Origin: Enchytraeus crypticus
Taxonomy: Eukaryota; Annelida; Clitellata; Enchytraeida; Enchytraeidae
Assembly: GCA_905160935.1 (NCBI GenBank)
Contig: CAJHZI010000270.1
Location: 411,501-475,500 of the forward strand
Reading direction: 5' to 3'
Length of the DNA stretch: 64,000 bases
How positions within the stretch are numbered: the stretch's first letter is position 1; each line of letters opens with the position of its first letter. The notes under the pieces were generated by a model. That model saw nothing but the letters and a program-made list of their open reading frames with translations. It was not told where the DNA came from and ran no database searches. Both the position numbers and the translations under genes were made by a program. Below are positions 11,125-20,300 of this stretch, piece by piece.

Positions 11125-12384
11125 CTGAATATAGTTGATAAAAATTGAATTATATAAAAATTGTAAACGTACCTATACTGGAGTAGATTTAAAATGTCTA
11201 TAGACATGACTAGCCCAGAGTTTAATACCTTTTAGACTTTTTTGAGTTTTTAAAAATAAAAGTTGCAGCCTAATTATGCAAATAAAATTAGTAACATTTG
11301 ATCGTACGTTGTTTTTTTTTTTTTTTTATAATAAATTTGAATAAGCAAAAATGCTGTCAAATAATTTAATAGTTAATCACGCGATCAGATAGAATTCTAT
11401 TAATGAGCTAGCTAGCGAGAAATAGGTAAATTTTATAAATTACTTCTATACATAAGAATTATATTTTCTTAAATAACTCTTATAGTAGCTATTTTAGTAT
11501 TAGCCGATAACACGCCGGCTGTCGTATTCATTAGAGTATTAGAGTACGATTCAGATACGTTTAATTGGTTTAGACCAACCAGTAAAATGATAAATTTTGT
11601 GTGCAATAGGTTTGTTTAAGCAAAGGGGAGTTGTATGCAAAATTCATTTGTTAAGCTCTTAGCTTAATTTAATTGATTCCTGACATGTAAATATAGATTA
11701 ATCTGAATTTGTATTTGTTATATTTTTATATCAGTTGTTAGTGCAATTATTATCACATGTTAACTAGCATAACCATTTAGTTATGCGTTCTTATTAATGT
11801 AACATGTGTGGGCCTATACATGTACATTAAATATAAATAAAAATATCTTCATAAGCTATTGTATGATGAAAAATAAAAACGTGTGGACAAAATTCAAAGA
11901 TTTCCTAATCGAAATTTACTACAGTTTTCAATTATGATCTTGCAACATAATTAAACCATCAATGGCGGCCAAAATCTTTGATAGTATCACATGTTCACTG
12001 AAATTGTTTACACTAAATATAGGCATATAATGTGTAATGAGCATATCCTTTGCATCACTTTTGGAAGAAAATACCAGCTTGAATAATACATTAATAAATT
12101 AATAATATTGCTAGACAATAATTAAAATGCTATATTATTACCAAGTTATTTTACATTGGTTTGGTAGGGCCCATTGGCAATGTTGAAGCTCCAAACAAAT
12201 GTGATAAAGAATCTTCAAAAGTCAATAGCTAGTAAGATCATAAAGATGACTTAAGTTACCTGCATTATATAATGTGATTTCAATTGATAATTGCAATAGT
12301 CTTTTTTTTAATCCACTGACAAGCGAGTTCTTCTTTACAACTGCTATCCACTGTGTTGTCGGTAATCTGCTTAACTGTCTACTG

Positions 12385-12565
12385 CATAGTTATCTGCGCT
12401 TTAGTTATCTTCTCGTTAGCTATCTACTGTTTAGTTATCTACTGCTTAGCTATCTACTGATAAGTTATCTACAGCTTAACTATCTACTGCTTAGCTATTT
12501 TATTGTTTAGTTATTTACTGTTTAGTTATACACTGTTTAGCTAACTACTCTTTAGTTATCTATTG
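12385..12565. repeat. 15-bp minisatellite in intron 8
   Basis: Tandem TAGTTATCTACTGCT-like units, about 12 copies, with drift at both ends. Confidence 0.85.
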
Positions 12566-13014
12566 CTTGACGGATAAATATTTCACTTACCCAATCACAT
12601 AAATAAAAGAATTTATAGCTCTTAATAATAACATAATTATATTAATTAGAGGGTTCAAAACATTTTAAAATCATCAAATCGAAACCTATATTTTTGTTTC
12701 GTAGTAGGCGGCTACTACTGATATGGTACAAAGTTATGTAAACTCTATCAGACCCAGTATTTTCTAGAACTAGAACAACGGCCTCGTTTATGACTGAACT
12801 ATAAAACGGCAATCGGAAGACTGATTTTGATTTATTTATCACATCATACATGTCATGATACCTGTCAATTGTGGCTTTAAAAGCTGCGTACTAACTCTGA
12901 TTATTCGATGACTTGTTTGTTACAGAGATTTAGTTCACTGTGCTATAAATATCTGCCACAGATCTGTCATTTTGTAGATCAGTAAATAGAGAGATATGGC
13001 CAGCAAGTACAAAC

Positions 13015-13138
13015 CCTAACTAGGCTATGTCTGCTTCCACAGCGCTCTAGTTTCTTACCCTCCTGACCGCCTAGCTGAATGTCATCCCACCTCACTCTCC
13101 AATTCTCCTCAGCCAAATAAGCCTGCTGCTTATAATGC
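13015..13138 (-). CDS. NPR1-like: Receptor guanylyl cyclase, exon 8: start of kinase-homology domain
   Basis: Encodes residues 500-541: HYKQQAYLAEENWRVRWDDI, QLGGQEGKKLERCGSRHSLVR. WRVRWDDI is the family WR(V/I)RWEDV motif. GSRHSLVR aligns with the phosphorylated GSRLTLSGRG region of NPR-A. Acceptor CTGATCAG. The donor chosen is AGG|GTTTGT at 13014 because it alone gives the phase 0 junction needed by exon 9. A stronger-looking GTAAGA site inside the exon (13058) would shift the frame. The exon 8/9 join makes an RRGS motif resembling a basophilic-kinase site. Confidence 0.9.
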
Positions 13139-13183
13139 CTGATCAGTCAATCAACAATCAATCATTCAATCAAGCAAAGAGAC

Positions 13184-13234
<51 letters not shown>

Positions 13235-14075
13235 CGGAGAGAGGGAGAGAAAACAATGATCATTTATTTGTAACTGAATCCAAATATACACAAAGCGCAT
13301 ACAACGAGATAGAATGCAAATAAAACGGCCGTCAGAAAGAATACAATTGAGCTCTATCTAGCTGACTACCGGAAACACGGGAACATAGGAACAAAGCAAG
13401 TAATCAAGCAATCAGTACAAGCAATCTCTTAATCAGTCAATTTACCAATCAAGCAGGCAATCAATCCATCCATTCATCAGTCAATTAAATAATAAATCGA
13501 TAAATTACTCGAATCAATCAATCTACCATCAATCTACCTATCAATATACAAATCAATCACCAGCCAATGAGTCAGTCTTTATGAAAAAGAATAATAGTAA
13601 TTATATCTATTCTATCTTGTAAAGGTTACTGAACAAATATCACGTAAATCATTTGGGATCATAAAAACGCTTTTCATCAAAGCATTATTGTGCATATAGT
13701 TTGATTTAAAATATTCCAGCAGAATTTATAACATTTCTTACGTGTAACATAGGCCACAACTGGAAATAGAGTTGTACGTTAGGATTAAAAACACAAGTGA
13801 ACATATGGGCAATATAAAAGAGTTAGTCACATTATGGTGAATGAACTTCTATGATTATTTCTATTACTTTTAATCTCGCATGTTTAACAATCTGGCAGTT
13901 TTTATTAATTATCCTTGTCGTCAGTCTCGTGAATATACGAGATTGTATTCTCTGATCACTTCTTCATTGACCCAAGGACTTTAAAACAGTCATATAAAAT
14001 TGCTTAACGAAACCTATCTCACTGGCAAACTGAGCAAATTCCTAAGTATTTTGGAAGTATTGTGAAAACACTCAC

Positions 14076-14160
14076 CGATAAATGAATAGTGCAGCAGTGG
14101 AGACAACGAGCAGCAGAATACCCAACACTATGGTCACAATCGCTGAGGCGGGAAATGGAT
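14076..14160 (-). CDS. NPR1-like: Receptor guanylyl cyclase, exon 7: transmembrane segment
   Basis: Encodes residues 472-500. The single membrane helix is about residues 476-498 (ASAIVTIVLGILLLVVSTAA LFI), followed by the cytoplasmic stop-transfer YRH completed in exon 8. Acceptor CGCAACAG, donor GTGAGT, phase 1 to 2. One membrane pass fits the receptor guanylyl cyclase architecture. Confidence 0.93.
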
Positions 14161-14907
14161 CTGTTGCGTTATAAGAAATTTTGAATTTACAAATAATGCT
14201 CATGTAGAATGAATTACTAGTTGTATAAGCTTATTTAAGATTAATTAATAATATGACTCAGCAACAAAGGCAAAATTTAATCCACTTTCGTCAAATGTTT
14301 AAACTAAAACAGTCAGTTAACAAGGGGTAATTATTTGACACGTTATTTTGTCCGAAGACTGAATGAAATCTTAAGGAAAGTATTAAAACAGTGACTTTTC
14401 CATTTTTCTGAGAGATATTTATCACCTAGCAGGGCATCTGTTTAAAATTTAAAAATGTCAATAGTAGAAACAGCAATAAAATAGTTTGATCAACAGATAA
14501 AATAATATGAACGTTCTAAACTTTAAATGTCGGAAATCTAAAATGAAGTCTCAAATCTATTTAAGCATCATCGTAATCACAATCAACATTTTAATCACAA
14601 AAGAAGCTCACACTTAATTAACTACTTTGAACCAGTTGGTAGCGCCTTTACAATAGGCGTTACAAACAGGCTCAAACTGAGCTTTGACTAGTATTGGACA
14701 TAAATGGATATCCCGGAGAACATTATTGTTAGTGATATCCGTTATGCAACTATTAGCTTATGATCAAAAACAAAGTCAAGGTAAAGAGCACTGGATTGAA
14801 CCCTGCATCTACTAATCTGCTGTAGAACAACATATCAATAAGTCATCGGCTCAACGTACCACAAGACTCAGTCCAGTACTAGTACTAGGCTGAGCCTTGT
14901 ACTATTT

Positions 14908-15035
14908 AATTCCCTTTACTTTGGACTGATTTTCTGGATTTTGGTATTTGCACCGTGTTTGGACCTTCTTTTTGCTCGCCGATTTGATTTGCCTCAATAG
15001 TCCTCGATGTTGTCATTGATGACTGTAGCACTCTA

Positions 15036-15076
<41 letters not shown>
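14908..15076 (+). mobile_element. LINE 3'-tail fragment, CR1/L2 type
   Basis: About 170 bp matching the 3' UTR of the LINE at 22.3-25.4 kb: CTTTACTTTGGACTGA..., TTTGCACCGT, GATGTTGTCATTGATGAC, GTAGCACTCTAATT, then a long (ATT)n tail. It lies in intron 6, just beyond the 29-bp minisatellite at the exon 6 donor. Alternatively it is a SINE that borrowed the LINE tail. Confidence 0.85.
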
Positions 15077-15077
<1 letters not shown>

Positions 15078-15127
15078 TTAATACATAATGTTGAAGTAAT
15101 TCTTTTTCCATCTCTACATAGCCTACT

Positions 15128-15271
15128 GAAGAGACTGTACAAACCTTCCAAAGTACAAAGAGACTGCACAAATCTTCCACAGTACAAAGAGACAGTACAA
15201 ATCTTCCACAGGACAAAGAGACAGTACAAACCTTCCACAGGACAAAGAGACTGTACAAACCTTCCACAGGA
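15128..15271 (-). repeat. 29-bp minisatellite containing the exon 6 splice donor
   Basis: Five units with exact 29-bp spacing (landmark C at 15145, 15174, 15203, 15232, 15261). On the minus strand each reads TCCTGTGGAAGGTTTGTACA or a variant. Units at 15260, 15231 and 15144 keep GGTTTGT; the two middle units have GATTTGT. The unit at 15261 is the exon 6 end. Confidence 0.9.
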
Positions 15272-15399
15272 CAACCCATCCCATCGAATCCGCAGAGAGG
15301 AACATCCGGTGGAGCCGAGGTCCTGCCTCCAGGCCAATATATCTCCTGTCCCTCCACGGGCTCGTACTTCCTCCTGTGACCGTAGTAGTTAGCCACCAC
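15261..15399 (-). CDS. NPR1-like: Receptor guanylyl cyclase, exon 6: juxtamembrane ectodomain
   Basis: Encodes residues 426-472: VVANYYGHRRKYEPVEGQEI, YWPGGRTSAPPDVPLCGFDG, MGCPVE. This matches the family VVxNYNGT...W..G.PPxDxPxCGFDN...C segment, with the membrane-proximal cysteine pair. The acceptor GGTTGCAG is preceded by (GAT)n from a LINE tail rather than pyrimidines. The donor GAAG|GTTTGT lies in the first of five 29-bp tandem units, and the frame stays open through the repeat, so the exon end is the least certain of the set. Confidence 0.92.
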
Positions 15400-15404
15400 C
15401 TGCA

Positions 15405-15655
15405 ACCATCATCATCATCATCATCATCATCTTCACTTAAATCCCAGTTTAGTTAGGGTCGCGATACGAATAGACCTTCTCCACTCCTCTCGCATACCAT
15501 ATCATCCGTCAATCCCTTATTTTTCATATCTATCTCAATCATCGCATCCCACGTCAGTTGTGGTCTGTCTCTCTCTGACTTAACCTCCATCAGATCTCTC
15601 CAAAATCTCTTCACTTCATCCCCTCGAACTTTCTCACGATATGATCACACTAGAT
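15405..15655 (-). mobile_element. LINE C-terminal fragment ending in (GAT)n against exon 6
   Basis: The minus strand encodes DEVKRFWRDLMEVKSERDRP, QLTWDAMIEIDMKNKGLTDD, MVCERSGEGLFVSRP then a stop, a short 3' UTR (CTAAACTGGGATTTAAGTGA) and (GAT)n. The tail ends within about 10 bases of the exon 6 acceptor. The frame is open for about 57 codons, suggesting a fairly young copy. Confidence 0.8.
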
Positions 15656-15671
15656 GCAACCAGAATGTGAA

Positions 15672-16020
15672 TTTAAAGTAAAGTAAACACGCATTATAGT
15701 GGCACGATCAACTTTATGATCAAGTTTGGACTGATTTATCTGGATTTTGAAATTTGCACCGTTTTTGGACCTTCTCTTTGCTCGCCGGCTTGATTTTGTC
15801 TCTATAGTGCTCGATGTTGTCATTGATGACAGTAGCACTCTAATTGTTTTTATGTTCTTATTATGTTGATATCTATCACTTTTCAATGCCACATGTTTAA
15901 ACCGCTAGGCAATTTAGACCATTTTCGTATGACCGGTCCAGTGAATGTCCGAGATTTTACTCTCAGATCAGCGCGGCTGGGATTCGAACCCACGAGGGTT
16001 CAAATCACTTCAGGATTTTA
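15672..16020 (+). mobile_element. SINE-C copy interrupted by a LINE tail
   Basis: Sense copy in intron 5. It starts AAACACGCATTATAGTGGCA and resumes after the LINE insertion with GATATCTATCACTTTTCAAT, CCGCTAGGCAATTTAGACC, GCGGCTGGGATTCGAACCC. Confidence 0.75.
15714..15868 (+). mobile_element. LINE 3'-tail fragment inserted into a SINE
   Basis: Third copy of the same LINE 3' UTR (TTTGGACTGATTTATCTGG..., GCACTCTAATTGTTTTTATG). It interrupts a SINE-C copy whose two halves lie at 15672-15713 and 15869-16020. A short TTATG-like repeat at both edges may be the target-site duplication. Confidence 0.8.
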
Positions 16021-16481
16021 AAACTCTTTCCCGACCATTAGAATTATATCGATAGATATGGCTCATTAGATATTGACTTCGAGTGAAATTAACACATAAT
16101 CCAGTATATATTGCAGCCAATTAAGTAATTAATGAAATATTCTGATTATGAAAATTCTGCTACAAATTATTTAATAAATTAACTAAGTAAACAATTAACA
16201 TATATTCGCTAAACGCGAACATCTAAAACTCTAGCAGAATATTAATATTACGCCCCGAAGAAAATAATTAATTTTCTTCTCTTAGTATTACATCCTGTCT
16301 AATATGTAATTATATTGGCTTCAAAATTTAGTTTTGTGATCACTTTAACTTTGAAATTAACTTTGTTATTTAAAATGAAGGATCCAACATTTGAGTGGTA
16401 ATTTCATTCTTTAATTACCTCCACACACCATTTAACTCTACGTTTAGACCTGAGCTTATAATCCATATTAGAGTGTTGGTT

Positions 16482-16612
16482 GGAGCCAATGGCGATGTCG
16501 GTAAGATATTCGACCGCGGATCAGTATGTGCGGGGTTCAAGTCCTGGATTAGCCCGTAATAGACTTCGCATTCACTTTCGAGTGAGGAAACTGCCGTTAG
16601 CCACAGCTTTAC
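16482..16612 (+). mobile_element. SINE-A copy in intron 5
   Basis: Sense copy: GGAGCCAATGGCGATGTCGG, GGGGTTCAAGTCCTGGATTA, GTGAGGAAACTGCCGTTAGC. Confidence 0.8.
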
Positions 16613-16782
16613 AATATCTTATTTAGATTTTATGTCAGCATTAGTCGCTAGATGCATCAAATGCTCATCGTAAGATTGCTGATCAATGGGAAAATAATTA
16701 TCCATATCAGCCATTGACCACAACTGGCTCAGTAAAACTAGACTCTACAAGTTATATTGTGTCGTGTACTTTTTCAACAAAC

Positions 16783-16874
16783 CCTAAATGTGCCGTTCAC
16801 AGGATCCATGTCGAGCAGTGAATAATCACCATTCCTATCCCCGTTCTCATCTATACTGACAGCTCCGGTTATAC
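16783..16874 (-). CDS. NPR1-like: Receptor guanylyl cyclase, exon 5: membrane-proximal ectodomain
   Basis: Encodes residues 395-425, [20 protein letters not shown] then [11 protein letters not shown], matching the family signature GVTGxxxID.NGDR..DFSLWDM.P..G.F. Acceptor TGTTGCAG. The donor is AGG|GTTTGT; reading past it meets a stop within three codons, which fixes the exon end. Ends in phase 0. Confidence 0.94.
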
Positions 16875-16892
16875 CTGCAACAACATTTCACG

Positions 16893-17120
16893 TATGTCTC
16901 AATAGCGTAGGTGTAACGTCATAAAATTTTAAATGACAAATCCTGAGGTGATTTGAACTCTCGCGGATTCGAATCCCAGCCGCGCTGATCCGAGAGTAAA
17001 ATCTCGGACACTCATTGGACTACGGAAAATGAACTAAATTGCTTAACGGTTTAAACATGCGGTATTAAAAGTGATAGATATCGACATAGTTGATCATTTC
17101 ACTATAATGCGTGTTCACTG
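16893..17120 (-). mobile_element. SINE-C copy in intron 4/5 region
   Basis: About 230 bp: TCAATAGCGTAGGTGTAACG, GATTCGAATCCCAGCCGCGC, GAGAGTAAAATCTCGGACAC, CCTAACGG-like TTGCTTAACGGTTTAAACAT, GATAGATATCGACATAGTTG. The GGATTCGAATCC core resembles a tRNA T-arm/B box, suggesting a tRNA-related SINE. It ends about 20 bp upstream of exon 5. Confidence 0.7.
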
Positions 17121-17790
17121 CTCACGCATCTTACTGATTCATAATCGTCATCTTCCCTTGAATCTCAGTTTAGCTATAGGTTCGCGATGTTACTGATTGA
17201 AGCCGATATACATGTCCTATAAGAGCTTTTTTAATATTATTTCAGAAATAGTTTTAATATAATCAGTAAAATCGCGTGAATTATATAAATCATAAACTAC
17301 TTTAAAGCAATTGAGCTGTAAGAGCGCTTAGTAATGATTATTTTTGCTTAGTACATCAGAAATTTATTTCCTTAGTAGCGATGTTTGTTATAAAAATATG
17401 AATTAGTCTGTATAGTTGCTAAAATTTCGAGCTCGCTAGTGTAAGTCTACATGTAAATTTATTTTCTGTCAATAATTTATTAGTGTGAGATCAAATTGTA
17501 TCCATTTAAAGATTTATCAAAGTTCAGACAATCCAGTTTTGACATGAATATAGATGAAATTAAACTGCCTTAACTCGAGGTAATATAATCAGTTGATTTT
17601 CTTGCCTATGACAATTGCAATGAAAGTATTTGCATACTTTATGTGGAAAAACGTAAAAGTATATGGATAAGTCTGCAAAATTTCTAATACTTGGATACGC
17701 TAATGCTGAAAAATTTGAGAGTTATCGTACTGAGCATCAGTTTTGATGGGTGTCAAAATAACAGAGTAATCATGAGCTACTGCAGCAGTG

Positions 17791-18110
17791 CTAGCAGCTC
17801 CATCTAACCACACTCCGTAAATTCAAATTGTAAACTCTTTGATCCAATGCTCTCTTTATTTCTTCTAAACCAAAATGATAGTCATGACGTAGTTGGGCTA
17901 TGCTGCCTATCCTACTTCTTTCACTCAAATCGGAAAATAATCCAACAGAAGAATTTTTTAAAGAAATTGTTGCGGGGATGACGTAATCGCCAGAATTGAA
18001 ATTTGCTGCCAGTGCGTTTCGCCCCACAACCGCTACAGTTACACACTGGATGACCTTATCGTTTCCCTGTGTTTGAACAATGGATATTGCATATAGAACG
18101 CATCGTCCCA
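17791..18110 (-). CDS. Unassigned open exon-like segment in intron 4 (possible alternative terminal exon)
   Basis: An open frame of about 106 codons follows a good-looking acceptor (TTGATTTATTTCAG) in intron 4. If exon 4 (phase 1) is spliced to it, the frame stays open (GRCVLYAISIVQTQG..., ...IKRALDQRVYNLNL...) up to a TAG at 17791-17793. Such a transcript would end after the ligand-binding region and lack the membrane segment. I recognise no domain. It could instead be a decayed fragment of an unrelated or mobile gene. Phase agreement alone has a one-in-three chance. Confidence 0.3.
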
Positions 18111-18746
18111 CTGAAATAAATCAATCAAAACTCTTCGAACCTCTATCAGAGTAGACGAATTAGACAGGATTAGGCGGCCGCTATCGAGTGCATTACTATA
18201 TTAAACGGATTACTGGTTGCTTTGTCACGACTTCTCAGATTGGCTGAAATATTGAAAAGTGGTTCTGTAAATGCGGTCCTGGTCTAGCAATCGCTTCAGT
18301 TACGCCTAATATATAGTATAGGGTTAGCAGCGCATTGCAGGTTGTGACTCAGCGAGAGTATTCCACAAAGACTTTCTGTCATCGCAGAACTTTATAGGAA
18401 CATGTCATTCTTTGCAAAACGTTAATAAATTGTAAAACCAGAATAATATAACTGTATAAAACAAAACTACAAAACTTGTCAAATGTTTGTTCGTCGTTTA
18501 GTTAATTACTGGATAAGTGAATAGACTAGCCCAATGCTATGTCGATAATCAAAGCCTTGCGATATTATTTCTCTAGTCTACAAAATAAATTCTAAAAAGA
18601 CTGTGCATATATTAGAGAAATAAAGCAAAATCATTTGTGAAAATTTGGTTAAAATTGGCTCCGTTAATTAACGGGCTGTGAAATCAAACAAAGCAATTAT
18701 CATTTAATATTTGTGGCGGGGGAGCTCTGAATTTGAACCCATATAT

Positions 18747-18884
18747 AAAGCTGGAAAAGATAATGTTAACGTCAGTTTTCTCACTCGAAAGCGATGTCAG
18801 TGACGGGCGAGCCCAGGATTTGAACCCCGCACCCACTGATCCGCGGTCGAATATCTTACAGACAACGCCACTGGCTCCAGCCAG
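18747..18884 (-). mobile_element. SINE-A copy in intron 4
   Basis: Full-length reversed copy with GAGCCCAGGATTTGAACCCC and CGCCACTGGCTCCAGCCAG. A short sense fragment of the SINE head lies opposite at 18943-18975, just below the exon 4 donor. Confidence 0.85.
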
Positions 18885-18998
18885 TGATATATGCTGATCA
18901 GCATTCGGAAATCTAACCTTGCTACTGGTTGGATAGCCACTTGCTGGAGCCAGTGGCGATGTCGGTAATATATCCTAAGAAACTAATTGTTAACTTAC

Positions 18999-19134
18999 CG
19001 TCGAATGTCCTATTCCACATGTTTTTGGTCACAATGGTGCCATTAGTGGGGTCTTGGTGATTTCGCAACGTCTCGTTCACGGCTATGGCATAGAGAACGA
19101 CTGCGTCATGAAAGGCTCCAACGAAGCTGTTTAC
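18999..19134 (-). CDS. NPR1-like: Receptor guanylyl cyclase, exon 4: ANF-receptor domain
   Basis: Encodes residues 350-395: VNSFVGAFHDAVVLYAIAV, NETLRNHQDP, NGTIVTKNMWNRTFDG. This matches the conserved AFHDxxLLY..A..ETL...DG..IT..MWNRxFxG stretch. Three N-glycosylation sites (NET, NGT, NRT). Acceptor GGACAG (weak pyrimidine tract), donor GTAAGT, phase 0 to 1. The acceptor and the first exon bases are one unit of a 41-bp minisatellite that continues upstream in the intron. Confidence 0.95.
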
Positions 19135-19550
19135 CTGTCCAAACATAAACATTGTTTGTATGTCAAGCTGTTTACCTGTCCAAACATAAACATTGTATGT
19201 ATGTCAATCTGTTTACCTGTCCAGTCATAAACATCACGTGTACTGCTAGATGTTTACCTGTCCAAGCATAAACAGTGTATGTATGTCCAACTGCTTACTT
19301 GTCCAAATGTAAACATTGTACGTATGTCAAGCTGTTTACCTGTCCAGTCATAAACACTGCGTGTGTGTCAAGCTGTTTACCTGTTCAAGCATAAACATCG
19401 CGTGTATGTCAATCTGTATACCTGCTCAATATAAGCATAAACACTACCTGTAGGACAAGCTGTTTACCAATACAAGCATAAACATTACGTGTAGGACAAG
19501 CTGTGTACCTGTCCAATATAAGCATAAACATCGCGTGTATGTCGGAGCAA
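19128..19550 (-). repeat. 41-bp minisatellite containing the exon 4 splice acceptor
   Basis: Ten units. The same landmark base recurs at 19133, 19174, 19215, 19256, 19297, 19338, 19379, 19420, 19466 and 19507, so the period is 41 except for one 46-bp step. On the minus strand each unit carries a form of TTTGGACAGGTAAACAGCTT, which is the intron/exon junction of exon 4. The exon-proximal unit is the functional junction. Confidence 0.9.
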
Positions 19551-19864
19551 ATGAAGGAGATCTGTGAAGTGGCTCCCTCTGGTCCAGCACTTACACACGG
19601 ATTTATAACTCTCTGAACGCCTGTAGTAACCATCGAATCATCTATACAACGAATTGATAGTTGTTTCGATTAAGTATTCTTGAGAGCATGAAATCATAAT
19701 TATTAGTTTAAATATAAATGAAGACTATACAGAGAAGTATAGAGTCTGATTTCGAAACATTAATGCCTATTCTAGAAGACGACCCGACTCTGGTTCTATT
19801 CCATCTATTGGTTATTATCTTAATATGGTGCACACAATAGGTCAAGCTCTGTGCATGCGAGTTA

Positions 19865-20004
19865 AAAAAGCTAAGGCTAAAGCTAAGGTTAACGTCAGTT
19901 TCCTCATTCGAAATCGATGTCAGTGACGGCGAGCCCAGGATTTGAACCCGCATCAACTGATCCGCGATCGAGTATCTTACCGACTTCGCCACTGGCTCCA
20001 GCCA
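19865..20004 (-). mobile_element. SINE-A copy in intron 3
   Basis: Full-length reversed copy: GCTAAAGCTAAGGTTAACGT, GAGCCCAGGATTTGAACCCG, CGCCACTGGCTCCAGCC. Confidence 0.85.
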
Positions 20005-20189
20005 AAATATCAGCCAGCTCCTTATCGTTAGTTCTGACAAAGCTAATGTTTCTTTTCAATCACGCACTCCGATGCAGCTTGTTTTTATAATAAGCTTAAT
20101 CGAGCTTATACATGTAATATACGTGTAATCGTAAAAATCTATAAATTCGGAAACAACACGAGCATAGAATTTCCAATTGACATTTATCG

Positions 20190-20300
20190 TTAGATCGATA
20201 GTAAATTTCGTTACATATTGTTAGAACGATATAAAGTATCGTTAAATGTCTATAGATCGGTAGTAAATATCGTTAGATCGATAGTAAGTATCGTCAGATT
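20190..20300. repeat. Degenerate ATCGTTAGATCGATAGTAAAT repeat
   Basis: Four or five imperfect units of about 20-28 bp in intron 3. Confidence 0.6.

Noticed and set aside
15073..15261. Reading exon 6 through the 29-bp repeats as coding
   Set aside because: The frame is open, but the repeated Leu/Phe/Ser-rich product has no family counterpart, and the membrane exon joins correctly from the first unit.
19590..19620. Micro-exon-like segment between AG and GTAAGT in intron 3
   Set aside because: Exon 3 to exon 4 already matches the family without a gap and in phase; an added 26 bases would break the frame.
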